A stretch of 64,000 bases of DNA from Bremerella cremea (GCF_003335505.1 NZ_QPEX01000046.1:186001-250000); one strand, 5' to 3'. Positions 36,286 through 45,616 are shown, counted from the first letter of the stretch. Notes: a model not told the origin generated them from the letters alone. Translations and numbers: made by a program.

Positions 36286-36566
36286 GTTTCATACTCAAAA
36301 CTAGACGCAGCGTTTTTGAGTACGCCGGGGGACGGGAACAGAAGACAGCGTAACCCCTTAACCAAAAACACCTTACAAAACATCGGCCAGTCTAAAACGA
36401 TTTCTCCCAAGTTCATACTCAAAACTCTCTGGGGACCGATTTTCGTGAAATGGCGATGTGTTTTGGGCTAAACCAGTTTCATACTCAAAACCCGGCCTGC
36501 CTCAGGTTAGACTGGGGGGAAACTTGCCAGAGGCGATTTGCTGCGGGCCAGGTTTATACTCAAAAC
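36286..36566. repeat. Four direct copies of GTTTCATACTCAAAAC-like repeat
   Basis: Copies start at about 36286, 36411, 36476 and 36550. The core is TTCATACTCAAAA; copy 2 lacks one T, copy 4 reads GGTTTATACTCAAAAC. Distances are about 125, 65 and 75 bp, and the DNA between copies differs. All copies are on the plus strand. Copy 1 is followed by an inverted partner: TACTCAAAA (36292-36300) pairs with TTTTGAGTA (36314-36322). The ends GTTT/AAAC are themselves inverted. It is not a regular CRISPR array. Confidence 0.8.
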
Positions 36567-36602
36567 TCTTTGCCCTTGTGGTACGTCCAGCCAAGTTGCT
36601 CC

Positions 36603-36628
36603 GCCCGGCGCATGCAACAACGCCGGGC
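36603..36628. other. GC-rich hairpin
   Basis: Perfect 8-bp inverted repeat GCCCGGCG / CGCCGGGC around a 10-base loop, about 120 bp before the next gene's start. No T-run. Could be a leader hairpin of the gene at 36745 or an RNA end. Confidence 0.5.
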
Positions 36629-36744
36629 CATTGGTCCGTTTTCGATAACCACGGTACAGAAAATGTGTCCAAGTTGCGAGCAAACGTTTTTAGTTTTCGT
36701 TCCCTCTCGGCGGTGCCGCGACAATAGATATTCCTGCTGCCATC

Positions 36745-37494
36745 TTGAAAAACTTCGCCCCATCGCCAGACGCTTTGTGGAACAAGCTGCGACCGGCGAT
36801 CGATAACGAGATGCTGCGTGAGATCGCGATGGCCGATTACGGCAATGGAGCGGACGAGGCATACGATCAATTGCGTATCATCCGCGATCGAGGTGAGTTA
36901 CCCCAACCTCTGCCATGGCAATTGAACGAAGTATTGCAACTGACGCGCTCGTGCGATCCGGACCAGCCTGATAAGCCACCGTTCCGCCCTGGCCCTGTTG
37001 GTCTGAAAGGGCATCGCACGCGGCTGTTTGCCTGCGTCGTCTTGCTTCGTGCCGCCGACACCTTGGCCTGTCAGTTGCGGCACGATAGTTTCGATTCCAC
37101 GATCGCCTTGGCCCTGCAAAGCAGCCAAGCACTCGGCCACGAGATGAACCTGGGCTTGGGGCAATATCTTATATGGCGACTTTCCCAGAACGTACCGCTG
37201 GATGATTTATACTACTCGACGCTGGGGCTGCTCATTCTGCTGCTGCGATCCCGGCCAGGGCAGGGGAGTGAACCGCTGCTATTGCATTTCACCCAGGTAT
37301 TAAAGCAATGCGACGAGCTTCGGCAAACCTTACGTGGCCCGATCGATGCTACCGATCCTCGCCCTAGCGACTTCAGTATTCAGCAAGGCCTCTGGAAACC
37401 ACTGGGGGAAGAACTGAATGGGTACGCTGCCGAGGTCGTATCTGCGGAATTGCGTGAACGTTTGCAGTGGCTTCCCCTGACGCTGGAAGGGTGA
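36745..37494 (+). CDS. Hypothetical protein, function unknown
   Basis: A soluble protein of up to 249 residues; TTG at 36745 is the first possible start, ATG at 36811 (MLREIAMADYG) gives a shorter form. It is rich in Leu and Gln, helical by look, with a central hydrophobic stretch YSTLGLLILLLRSRPG that may be buried rather than in the membrane. No motif recognised. There is no obvious partner: repeats lie upstream and a convergent epimerase-like gene follows. Confidence 0.65.
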   Translation: MKNFAPSPDALWNKLRPAIDNEMLREIAMADYGNGADEAYDQLRIIRDRGELPQPLPWQLNEVLQLTRSCDPDQPDKPPFRPGPVGLKGHRTRLFACVVLLRAADTLACQLRHDSFDSTIALALQSSQALGHEMNLGLGQYLIWRLSQNVPLDDLYYSTLGLLILLLRSRPGQGSEPLLLHFTQVLKQCDELRQTLRGPIDATDPRPSDFSIQQGLWKPLGEELNGYAAEVVSAELRERLQWLPLTLEG

Positions 37495-37581
37495 TCGCCG
37501 GAACCAATCACTGCGATGCGGCGAAAGGGGCGAGCAGCGGCCGAAACGCCCCACACCTGGCTGCATAAGAGGGCTACTCAA

Positions 37582-38487
37582 TTAGCTCAACTTTTCTTTG
37601 AGGTAAGCCAAATCACGCTTCATCGCGGCCAGGTTTTGGGTAACCATTTCGTTCCCCTTCAAACCATGTAAGTACTCGACATGCAGCGAGATTGGACCGC
37701 TGTAGTCGCTTTCCTGCAGCAGCTTGAAGAACTGGTCAGGCAGTTCGCCGGTGGTAATCGAACACCATGCTGGCTTGCCGCCGTTGCCGGTGAAGTCTTT
37801 GATGTAGACCGAGCCGAGATGCGACTGGACGAGATTCCACTGAATCGGCCACGACGTGTTTCCTTCGACGCGAGCGTGCCCGATATCGAAGGCCATGGCG
37901 ACATGCTGCGGGTTATGCTGGCGGATCAAGTGATAGATATCCCAGATCGGCGCACCCACGTAGTGGCTGCCGGAATGATTCTGATAGACGGCCTGAATCC
38001 CGATCGCTTCGTTCATCGCGACCAGGTCCTTCAGCTTTGCCCCGGCCTCGCGTAGCTGCCGTGTGACCGGCTTCTTGAGGTCGTACTTGTAGTAGTTCAT
38101 CCGGTAACGGGGAATCCCCAACGCCTTGGCCACCTTGAGCGTCTCTTCCGCGTTGGGCGAATCGACGCTGTTGATGCTGGAGGTGAGAATATCAATCGTC
38201 AGGCCACGTTTCTTCAGGGCCTCGACAAACTTGGGCAGCTCGTCGGCGACGTTTTCTGGCTCGATATGTCCACCTATGCGAATCGGGGCTTCGATTCCCT
38301 CGAAGCCAATTTCAGCCACGGCGTCAGCCATCTCGTCGTAGCTTAAGGGCTGCAAGAATTTAGTGAACGTGATCAGCTTCCAGCGACTGGCCGGAGGCTG
38401 GGCAGCCGGTAAGGAACTGCCCAACGAAAAGGCGGTTGCAGCTCCGATGGTCGACTGCAACATCTGACGGCGATTGAGCATGGCCAT
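37582..38487 (-). CDS. Exported sugar phosphate isomerase/epimerase-like TIM barrel
   Basis: N-terminus MAMLNRRQMLQSTIGAATAF is a Tat-type signal. The rest is a xylose isomerase-like (AP endonuclease 2) TIM barrel: IGFEGIEAPI, YRMNYYKYD, YQNHSGSH, AFDIGHARVEG and SLHVEYLHG supply the likely metal ligands (His, Asp, His, Glu). Typical of planctomycete sugar isomerases/epimerases of unknown substrate, working in the periplasm. It is 11 bp after the stop of the NHL gene, so likely in one operon with it. Confidence 0.87.
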   Translation of the reverse strand: MAMLNRRQMLQSTIGAATAFSLGSSLPAAQPPASRWKLITFTKFLQPLSYDEMADAVAEIGFEGIEAPIRIGGHIEPENVADELPKFVEALKKRGLTIDILTSSINSVDSPNAEETLKVAKALGIPRYRMNYYKYDLKKPVTRQLREAGAKLKDLVAMNEAIGIQAVYQNHSGSHYVGAPIWDIYHLIRQHNPQHVAMAFDIGHARVEGNTSWPIQWNLVQSHLGSVYIKDFTGNGGKPAWCSITTGELPDQFFKLLQESDYSGPISLHVEYLHGLKGNEMVTQNLAAMKRDLAYLKEKLS

Positions 38488-38498
38488 GTTCGAGTTCC

Positions 38499-39611
38499 TT
38501 ATTCAGCAGACGGGATAACTTTGCGAACCCGATGATTGTTGGTGTCGCCAATGTACAAGGCATTGTCCGGACCGATACCGATGCCATGGGGGCGATCCAT
38601 CTTGGCCTCGGTGGCTGGGCCGTTGTCGCCTGAGTAGCCTCGCCCTGGGGGGCCGATGCCAGCGACGGTGCGGATTTTGTCGTTGGTGGGGTCGATCTCG
38701 CGAATAACCTGGTTTTCGGTATCGACAATATAAATGTTGCCGTTGGGGGCTTTGGCGATTCCTTTGGGACCGTTCATGGTCGCCTCTTTCGCACTGCCGC
38801 CGTCGCCACTGAAACCAGTTTTTCCGGTACCGGCGATGTGATGAATGCGACGCCCTTTCTTATCGAGCCGCCAGACACTATTTCCTTCGCGCAAAGCGAT
38901 CCACAGCGAATCGTTATCGTAGAACAAAGCCCGGGGGCCGAGGATTGGCTTTCCTTCGGTCGTTTCCCCGTCGACTGGCAATTTCTTCTCGCCGTTGCCA
39001 GCGATCGATTTAATTCGACCACTTGGCAAATCGATAAGCCGAATCCGGTGATTTTGGATATCGGCGACAAACAAATAGCGGTCGTCATCGGACAACGCGA
39101 TGCTATGAGGCCGATTGAACTGAGCCTCGCTCGCCTTGCCGCCGTCGCCAGAGTAGCCTGGTTCGCCGTTACCAGCGATGGTGGAAATGATGCCGGTCTT
39201 AGCGTCTACCTTGCGGATGAGATGGTTTTGCATCTCGACAAAGTACATATCGCCGTTAGTCGCGAAACGAACTTCGTAAGGTTCGTTCAATTGGGCGTCC
39301 GTGGCGGGGCCTCCATCGCCGGAATACCCTTTCGTGCCGTTGCCAGCGACGGTCGTGACCTTGTTCGTTTCCAGATCGACTCGCAGCACGCGGTGGTTCT
39401 CGACCTCAGTCACATACATGGCCCCGTCCGGGCCAATCAACACGCCGAATGGCTGGCCAATGTTGACCTTCTCGACCGGGCCACTGTTGGTGGAAAGCTC
39501 TTTGCTCCCGGTTCCAGCAACCGTGACAATGTTTCCGAAATCTTCCGCTTGTAGCAGAGTGGCCGGCAACAGCAGCAAGAGAAGCGCAAGTCGAGTCGCT
39601 GGGAATCGCAT
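38499..39611 (-). CDS. Secreted NHL-repeat beta-propeller protein
   Basis: Signal peptide MRFPATRLALLLLLLPATLLQA, then at least five NHL-type repeats with the pattern VAGNG..GYSGDGGPATDAQLN.P (for example at residues about 85, 140 and 260), each followed by a strand ending NHRVRVD/NHLIRKV-like. Propellers of this sort bind sugars, proteins or cofactors; many lie beside sugar-metabolism genes in planctomycetes. It precedes the epimerase-like gene by 11 bp. Confidence 0.88.
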   Translation of the reverse strand: MRFPATRLALLLLLLPATLLQAEDFGNIVTVAGTGSKELSTNSGPVEKVNIGQPFGVLIGPDGAMYVTEVENHRVLRVDLETNKVTTVAGNGTKGYSGDGGPATDAQLNEPYEVRFATNGDMYFVEMQNHLIRKVDAKTGIISTIAGNGEPGYSGDGGKASEAQFNRPHSIALSDDDRYLFVADIQNHRIRLIDLPSGRIKSIAGNGEKKLPVDGETTEGKPILGPRALFYDNDSLWIALREGNSVWRLDKKGRRIHHIAGTGKTGFSGDGGSAKEATMNGPKGIAKAPNGNIYIVDTENQVIREIDPTNDKIRTVAGIGPPGRGYSGDNGPATEAKMDRPHGIGIGPDNALYIGDTNNHRVRKVIPSAE

Positions 39612-39712
39612 GAGATGTTTCTAGGCAGGAGGAGGAACCAATAAAAAAGGCGGGCATCCTAGCAGCCTGCTAAAGGATGTCCGCCGCATTATAAACTGCC
39701 GAAAATCTCAAA

Positions 39713-40708
39713 TCACGGCTTAACCACAATTTTCCCGGCTAAGGTGCCTGCCTGCCGCAAGGTGTTGTCTTCTTGCAACTGATGCGCGGCGGCGGCCTCC
39801 GACAAGGGAAGCTCTTTGCCGATCTGCGGTTTAAGCTTACCTTCCGCAAGCCAGCGGCTGATATCTTCGCCGCAGACGGCCATTTCCTCAGGGGTTGCCT
39901 TGAACATCACGAACCCATGCAAGCTACATTCTTTGACATAGAACGGTCCCACCGGAAACGCTGGTCTGGCGTCGCGACCAGCCATAAGCACCATGCGGCA
40001 ACGTTCAGCGGCGATGCTTACCAAAAAGTCGAAGTCCGGCTCGCGAATCGTTTCCCAAATCACGTTCACCCCGTTGGGGCAAATCTTCAGCACTTCTTCG
40101 GCGACGTTTTGTGTTTTGTAATTGAAGACGTGATCGGCGCCGAGCTCTTGGCACAGTTCTGCTTTCTCGTCACTGCTGGCCGTCGTTAAGACGGTCGCGC
40201 CGATCGCTTTGGCCATTTGGACGACCATCGAACCAACCCCGCCAGAACCACCATGCACGAAGATCGTTTCGCCAGACTTCAACCGGGCATTGTCGGCCCC
40301 CAAGCCCAGGTGAGCCGTCACCCCGGTTAGTGCGCAGGCAGCCGCAGCTTCGTCGGTGACATTATCAGGCGTTGCGTACAACCAGTGTTCGTCTACGGCA
40401 ACATACTCGGCAAAAGTCCCTTGGCGGCCCACAAGCCCCTGGTTCGTCCCCCAGACACGCTGCCCAACCATAAACTTCTTGGTACCAGAGCCGACTGCTT
40501 CAATGGTACCGGCCAAGTCGCTGCCGGTGACAAACGGCTTGGGCAACTCCCAGTAGTTCGCCCCATTGCGAATGTAGGTGTCGATTGGGTTCAACGCCGC
40601 AGCACCGACCTTCACCAGCACTTGCCCCGGGCCCGGTTCTGGGGTGGGTAAATCTCCGTATTGAATCACTTCCGGAGGTCCAGTCTCTTCGAAATATGCG
40701 GCCTTCAT
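39713..40708 (-). CDS. NADPH:quinone oxidoreductase (zinc-independent MDR)
   Basis: Medium-chain dehydrogenase without the catalytic zinc ligands: ALNPIDTYIRNG, GSDLAGTIEAVG, FVHGGSGGVGSMVVQMAKAIGATV (NADPH loop) and LAGKIVVKP at the end are the zeta-crystallin/QOR pattern. It reduces quinones or alpha,beta-unsaturated carbonyls. Length 331 residues is normal. The gene is alone and divergent from the SDR gene. Confidence 0.92.
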   Translation of the reverse strand: MKAAYFEETGPPEVIQYGDLPTPEPGPGQVLVKVGAAALNPIDTYIRNGANYWELPKPFVTGSDLAGTIEAVGSGTKKFMVGQRVWGTNQGLVGRQGTFAEYVAVDEHWLYATPDNVTDEAAAACALTGVTAHLGLGADNARLKSGETIFVHGGSGGVGSMVVQMAKAIGATVLTTASSDEKAELCQELGADHVFNYKTQNVAEEVLKICPNGVNVIWETIREPDFDFLVSIAAERCRMVLMAGRDARPAFPVGPFYVKECSLHGFVMFKATPEEMAVCGEDISRWLAEGKLKPQIGKELPLSEAAAAHQLQEDNTLRQAGTLAGKIVVKP

Positions 40709-40862
40709 GGGACGGTTTCCTTTCTCGATGGGGTCGGAGCACGCTACTCACCATCGTACAATGATGGAAACAACACACAAGCCTGGCGATCCACAGCCAA
40801 ACTCATGAAGAATTTCCACCTTACTTCTTTGTAGTTCACCGCCGATTCCGCCGATTTTTTTC

Positions 40863-40888
40863 GCGTGCGAGGCAATTTCCTCGCACGC
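40863..40888 (+). promoter_or_regulatory. Strong hairpin in SDR leader
   Basis: Perfect 10-bp stem GCGTGCGAGG / CCTCGCACGC with loop CAATTT, ending 40 bases before the SDR start codon. It is preceded by seven T, so it is not an intrinsic terminator for the plus strand. Could protect the mRNA 5' end or act as a regulatory structure. Confidence 0.5.
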
Positions 40889-40927
40889 ACGATTCACCCA
40901 TTCGCCCGACAACAAGGATTCAGCCCC

Positions 40928-41701
40928 ATGAAGAATACCGCCCTCATAACCGGAGCTTCAAGCGGCATCGGACGCCAACTGGCTTGGGTGCATGCCGAAA
41001 CCAAGGGAGACCTTATCTTGATCGCTCGACGGGAAGAAGCGTTGAACGAACTGCGCGAGCAGTTGATTGCTCAGCATGGGATCAACGTGATTTGTATTCC
41101 CCTGGACTTAAACCAACCAGGCGCCGTCGAGCAACTCTTTCAGCAGGTCACCGAGCAAGGAATCGAAGTTGAGTATTTAATCAACAATGCTGGCTTCGGT
41201 TTGCATGGGCTGTATCACGAGCAAGATTGGGCGACCGACGAAGCGATGATTCATCTGAATGTCACCGTGCTGTGCGAGATGACCCATCGCTTCCTACCGG
41301 GGATGATCCAGCGGAAACGTGGTCGCATTCTGAACGTTGGCTCGACCGCTGGCTTTCAGCCGGGCCCGTTGATGGCCGTCTATTATGCCTCGAAGGCGTA
41401 CGTTCTCAGCTTTTCGCAGGCCATTGCGGAAGAAGTCGAGCGGTACGGAATCACCGTCACCGTGCTTTGCCCTGGCCCAGTCGATACCGAGTTCTTCGAT
41501 CGCGCCGATGCGAAACAGGTTTCGATGTTCAAAACCGGAGCAACCGCTCGCAGCGTGGCCGAGCTAGGCTATCGCACGATGCGGAAGGGGCGGTTGGTCG
41601 TGATCAACGAGTGGCGGCTTTGGTTTATCCAGAACTGGATCAACCCCTGGGTGCCGCGCCGCACGATGTTGAAGATCTCGCGATGGTTACTGGAAACGTA
41701 A
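40928..41701 (+). CDS. Short-chain dehydrogenase/reductase (DltE-like)
   Basis: Start at ATG 40928 with AAGGA nine bases upstream. Classical SDR of 257 residues: TGASSGIGRQLA (NADP-binding), IARREEAL (Arg favouring NADPH), NNAGFG, the catalytic Ser in NVGSTAGF and YYASK with Tyr and Lys. C-terminal INPWVPRRTMLKIS is common in the DltE/short-chain group of membrane-associated SDRs. Substrate unknown. Confidence 0.92.
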   Translation: MKNTALITGASSGIGRQLAWVHAETKGDLILIARREEALNELREQLIAQHGINVICIPLDLNQPGAVEQLFQQVTEQGIEVEYLINNAGFGLHGLYHEQDWATDEAMIHLNVTVLCEMTHRFLPGMIQRKRGRILNVGSTAGFQPGPLMAVYYASKAYVLSFSQAIAEEVERYGITVTVLCPGPVDTEFFDRADAKQVSMFKTGATARSVAELGYRTMRKGRLVVINEWRLWFIQNWINPWVPRRTMLKISRWLLET

Positions 41702-41887
41702 GCGAACTTGTGCCACCTCGTAGATAGCCCATTAAATCCTGGTTAACTGGCCTTTTCAGCCATCATATCCCTCAAAACAGTCAAACTTCCTGGATACTGG
41801 CCCGCATTGTATTGCATAATGACAATATCGCCGTACTAGTCAGCTCGAGTTGACGTTGCATTATACCGTTTACCAAGGAAATATTCG

Positions 41888-43312
41888 ATGAATCCGCCCC
41901 CTCTCGTTGCGTGGCTATTGCTACTCGTAGTCATGATTCCCGCGTCCAATCTAGCCGCACAAGATCAATCGCCCGACGACACAGCGATTGCCGAGGAAGC
42001 ATTCGTTTATGGATTTCCGATCGTGATGAACTATGGCACATTGTATGAGTATTTCATCGATACCACATCCGACCAGTACAAGTGCTCTTTCAACGAAATC
42101 TATAACACGGCCCGCGTCTATACCCCGGCAGACACGTCGGTGGTCACGCCAAACAGCGACACGCCGTACTCGTTCTTCTGTGCCGACTTGCGAGCCGAAC
42201 CAATCGTCTTCGCCGTACCGAAGATAGAAAAAGAACGCTACTTCTCTGTTCAATTGGTAGACCTTTATACCTTCAATTTTGGTTACGTCGGCAGCCGAGC
42301 AACCGGCAATGACGGGGGCAAGTACATGATTGCTGGGCCAAACTGGACCGGCGAGAAGCCTGCCGGGATCGACAAGGTTTTCCACTGCGAAACAGACTTT
42401 GCCACCGCCATCATCCGCACGCAGCTATTCGATCCGGCTGACATCGAAAATGTGAAGCAGGTTCAAAAGGGTTATCAGATCCTGCCACTTTCCACCTACC
42501 TGGGCGAGAAAGCACCGGCAGTTCCCCCGGCAATCAAGTGGCCCAAGATCGACAAAGAACTGGCCGCGAAAGATCCCTTCGCGTATCTGGCCTTCCTGCT
42601 CAACCTCTGCCCGCCGGTTGGCCCTGCTGAGTCGGAAATCGCCATGCGAGCCCGTTTCGCCAAGATTGGCATTGAAACAGGCAAGTCGTTCCCTTGCTGT
42701 GAACTGACCACCGAGCAGGAAACGGCGATAAAAAAGGGAGCCGAACAAGGCTTCGCTGCCATCAAAAAGAACACCGACAGCTTGGGCGACACCATCAACG
42801 GCTGGCATATTTTCGATGTTGAAAACAATCGCGAGGCGTGCGACGGAAATTGGCTGCTACGGGCCTCAATTGCCATGGCAGGCATCTATGCCAATGACTC
42901 GGCTGAAGCCACTTATCCGATCACCCGCACCGATGCGAACGGGCAACCGCTTGATGGTAGCCAGCAGAAGTACACCATTACGTTCCCGGCAGGCCAGTTG
43001 CCACCAGTGAACGCCTTTTGGTCGGTAACGATGTACAACGGCAAAACACAGCTCTTGATCAAGAACCCGATCAATCGCTACCTGATCAATTCGCCGATGC
43101 TGCCCAACATGAAAAAGAACGCCGACGGTTCGTTGACCATCTACATTCAAAAGGACTCGCCGGGTGCCGACAAAGAAGCCAACTGGCTACCGGCCCCAGA
43201 CGGACCGATTTACCTGGCCATGCGTTTGTATTGGCCCAAGACCGATCCCCCTTCGATTCTGCCTCCTGGTCACGGAACGTGGCAGCCACCAGGGGTTGTC
43301 CGAGCGGACTAG
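41888..43312 (+). CDS. Exported DUF1254/DUF1214 protein
   Basis: Signal peptide (residues 1-24, ending NLAAQ), then DUF1254: AEEAFVYGFPIVMNY, TPADTSVVTPNSDTPYSF, YFSVQLVDLYTFNFG; then DUF1214: PVNAFWSVTMYNGKTQ, then PDGPIYLAMRLYWPK. The family is periplasmic and common in soil and marine bacteria; its chemistry is unknown, with hints of stress or lipid roles. Ends at a shared bidirectional terminator (43371-43410). Confidence 0.93.
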   Translation: MNPPPLVAWLLLLVVMIPASNLAAQDQSPDDTAIAEEAFVYGFPIVMNYGTLYEYFIDTTSDQYKCSFNEIYNTARVYTPADTSVVTPNSDTPYSFFCADLRAEPIVFAVPKIEKERYFSVQLVDLYTFNFGYVGSRATGNDGGKYMIAGPNWTGEKPAGIDKVFHCETDFATAIIRTQLFDPADIENVKQVQKGYQILPLSTYLGEKAPAVPPAIKWPKIDKELAAKDPFAYLAFLLNLCPPVGPAESEIAMRARFAKIGIETGKSFPCCELTTEQETAIKKGAEQGFAAIKKNTDSLGDTINGWHIFDVENNREACDGNWLLRASIAMAGIYANDSAEATYPITRTDANGQPLDGSQQKYTITFPAGQLPPVNAFWSVTMYNGKTQLLIKNPINRYLINSPMLPNMKKNADGSLTIYIQKDSPGADKEANWLPAPDGPIYLAMRLYWPKTDPPSILPPGHGTWQPPGVVRAD

Positions 43313-43370
43313 TGCCTAGCGAGACCAACACCATTTAGCCTGCTCAACTTTTCAACGAGCATGTCCAATC

Positions 43371-43410
43371 AAAAAGCCAAGCCGACGAAAACGACGGCTT
43401 GGCTTTTTTT
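43371..43410. terminator. Bidirectional terminator
   Basis: Stem AAGCCAAGCCG / CGGCTTGGCTT, 11 bp, with a 10-base loop, flanked by five A on the left and seven T on the right. Stops both the DUF1254 gene (plus) and the GT2 gene (minus). Confidence 0.85.
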
Positions 43411-43437
43411 GTTTGGTTTTGCCTGGAAGCATCGAGC

Positions 43438-44424
43438 CTAAGCGGCTTGCTTTCGCCACTTGATCGATTGAGGCGAGTCTTTATCGAAGTTGGTTAAGCT
43501 GCGAACGGCGTACGAATCGTTGCCGTTCGAGGCGTAATAGATTCGCGCGTTCACTTCCCCGAGCAGCCCCATACCGAACATCTGCGAGCCAAGGATCGTG
43601 CTGAGCACGGCCAGCAGCAGCAGTGGGTTGCCGGTCATATCGACTCCGCCAGCCAGCTTCATACCAATCGTTGTCAGCACGCTCAGCCCGGCGATGCCCA
43701 AGCAGGCCAAGCCCATCCGTCCGAACAGTTTCATCGGGCTGGTAAAGAACTGCTGCATGTAGGCAACGGTCAGCAAATCGAGCACAACTCGCGTAGTGCG
43801 ACCGATGCCATATTTGGTTTGTCCGAAGCGGCGAGCATGATGACGCGTGACCACTTCCACGCATTTTGCCCCGCGCTGGTGAGCCAGAATCGGAATGAAG
43901 CGGTGCATCTCGCCGTACAATTCCAACTCGATGGCAATCTCTCGCCGAATCGCTTTTAAGGTGCAGCCCAAGTCGTGAATGGGAAACTTGGTTACCTTCG
44001 AGATTATCCAATTGGCAATCTTCGAAGGCAGCTTCCGATTGACCCATGCGTCTTGCCGATTCTTCCGCCAGCCGTGAACCAAATCGAACCCTTCGTCGAT
44101 CTTGCTCAGCATCATGGGGATATCGTCAGGATCGTTCTGCATATCGCCATCAAGCGTGATCACCACGTCCATCGAAGCATGCTGAATGCCTGCGTGCATG
44201 GCGGCTGTTTGCCCATAGTTACGGCGAAACTCAATCACCTTGGCACGCGGATCGGTCGCGGCAATTTCCTTGAGTTTGCCCGAGGAGCCATCGCACGACC
44301 CGTCGTCAACAAACAGAATCTCATACTCCCGCCCCAGCCCTGCTAGCACCTGGTGCAAGCTGCTGTAAAGCAGCGGAATGGTCTCGATTTCGTTGTAAAT
44401 CGGCACAACAACGGAAACACTCAT
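43438..44424 (-). CDS. GT2 family glycosyltransferase (polyprenyl-phosphate type)
   Basis: Start MSVSVVVPIYNEIETIP (ATG at 44424) is preferred; earlier ATGs at 44442 and 44463 would add residues before the first strand. The GT-A domain shows DDGSCDGSSG and TLDGDMQNDPDDIPMM (metal-binding DxD region), HGWRKNRQD, and ARRFGQTKYG. Two C-terminal helices (about residues 230-300) anchor it in the membrane. Resembles DPM1/GtrB/ArnC-type enzymes that move a sugar to undecaprenyl phosphate on the inner leaflet for later surface glycosylation. Confidence 0.88.
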   Translation of the reverse strand: MSVSVVVPIYNEIETIPLLYSSLHQVLAGLGREYEILFVDDGSCDGSSGKLKEIAATDPRAKVIEFRRNYGQTAAMHAGIQHASMDVVITLDGDMQNDPDDIPMMLSKIDEGFDLVHGWRKNRQDAWVNRKLPSKIANWIISKVTKFPIHDLGCTLKAIRREIAIELELYGEMHRFIPILAHQRGAKCVEVVTRHHARRFGQTKYGIGRTTRVVLDLLTVAYMQQFFTSPMKLFGRMGLACLGIAGLSVLTTIGMKLAGGVDMTGNPLLLLAVLSTILGSQMFGMGLLGEVNARIYYASNGNDSYAVRSLTNFDKDSPQSIKWRKQAA

Positions 44425-44463
44425 GATGGCGACAACCCGCATGGAATTCGAAAAAGGGCTCAA

Positions 44464-44725
44464 GTTGGATCATCCATAACCCGACAAGCCCGGCGCGGGG
44501 ATGTTAGCAACAGTGGGCCGAGGACCACAATGTTAATTTCGGAGAAGGGCATCCCTGCGAAGATGGGATACGTGGGCAGGTGGGGAATGGTTCATCCGCT
44601 CTCGCCAGGATGAACCATCGGATATCTTCTGAATCTGGTATCTGGGTTTACTTGTCACTCCAGTCCGAGAACCTCCGCCAGTTTAATTCTATCTGCCGGC
44701 CTGTGGCACTATTATTCCTCGTCAC
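44464..44725. other. Gap between GT2 and SHOCT genes
   Basis: About 260 bp upstream of GT2 and downstream of the SHOCT gene. Nothing recognised. Confidence 0.4.
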
Positions 44726-45616
44726 TTACAGCCGCCCCAGCAGTTCTGACTTTTTGGTGCTGAACTCGTCGTCCGTTAGGATTCCCTTGTCGCGTAGTTC
44801 GCCGAGGCGGGCGATGGCGTCGAAGATGTTGGTCTCGTTCACCGAGTTGCCGTTCGGAGCACTGCTGGTTGGTGGCGGGGAAGCTGGCGCCGTGAACGAA
44901 GGGGCAGGGGGTGGTGTTGATTCGACCGTTTGCCCATTTCTAGAGACGACCGGCAGCGTGCTTAAGCTGACCGTGCCGTATTGGCTGGTGAAGATGATCG
45001 AGCTGCCCATCCCTTGTTGCTGCGAAAAGCCGCCGATCTGGTGATCGAGTGTGTCGTACACCCAGACATCGCCGCCGGAATCGACCGCCAACCGCCGCGA
45101 GCCGGCAAAATAGGCGTAGCGTAAATTGTTCTGCGAACCGGTCGAGTTGGGTTGCCCCAATTCTGCCGGCCACCAGTGAGCACGTGGATCAGGTACGAAC
45201 AGGCTCGACTGGCCCTGCAGGCCTCCGTTGGCCTGGCTTTGGTATCCACCGCCGCCGCTCTGCTGTTGGTGGTAGTTGCCACCCCCTTGCTGCTGCTGGC
45301 CGCCACCGCTTTGGCTTTGCGATTGAAAGCTGCCCGCTTGCAACAAACCTGGCTGACTGGCCAGTAGGTTCGAGATTTCGTTACAAAGGGCGTCGACGCG
45401 TCCCTTCAGGTTGTAGTTGAACATATCGCCCAACATCATCATGCCCCCTTGCATCCACTGGCCCGAGCCAGCGAACTCAGGATGACAGAACTGGGCCATT
45501 GAACCGTTCCCGTTCAAAACGGCAAACAGCATATGCGTTACGGCGTCGGTGCTAAATCCGTGACGTTGGGCCAGATCAGAAGCGATCCGATGCCCTTCTG
45601 GCGAAAGTTGTTGCAT
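44726..45616 (-). CDS. SHOCT-domain protein with Gln/Gly-rich linker
   Basis: N-terminal helical region (MQQLSPEGHRIASDLAQRHGFSTDAV) that in planctomycetes often forms a conserved cap, then a low-complexity Gln/Gly stretch (GGQQQQGGGNYHQQQ, residues about 105-140), a beta-rich segment, a Pro/Ala linker, and a C-terminal SHOCT motif ARLGELRDKGILTDDEFSTK. SHOCT tails mediate protein-protein or membrane contacts. No signal peptide, so cytosolic. Function unknown. Confidence 0.8.
   Translation of the reverse strand: MQQLSPEGHRIASDLAQRHGFSTDAVTHMLFAVLNGNGSMAQFCHPEFAGSGQWMQGGMMMLGDMFNYNLKGRVDALCNEISNLLASQPGLLQAGSFQSQSQSGGGQQQQGGGNYHQQQSGGGGYQSQANGGLQGQSSLFVPDPRAHWWPAELGQPNSTGSQNNLRYAYFAGSRRLAVDSGGDVWVYDTLDHQIGGFSQQQGMGSSIIFTSQYGTVSLSTLPVVSRNGQTVESTPPPAPSFTAPASPPPTSSAPNGNSVNETNIFDAIARLGELRDKGILTDDEFSTKKSELLGRL

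Larger units (their letters stand above)
36252..36744. other. Intergenic region with repeat cluster
   Basis: About 490 bp without a gene. It holds four copies of a 14-16 bp repeat (next entry) and, at 36603-36628, a stable hairpin GCCCGGCG / CGCCGGGC. Short frames here are shadows with no motifs. Confidence 0.6.

Noticed and set aside
36286..36566. Possible CRISPR array
   Set aside because: Repeats are only 14-16 bp, spacing is irregular (about 65-125 bp) and no cas gene is nearby.
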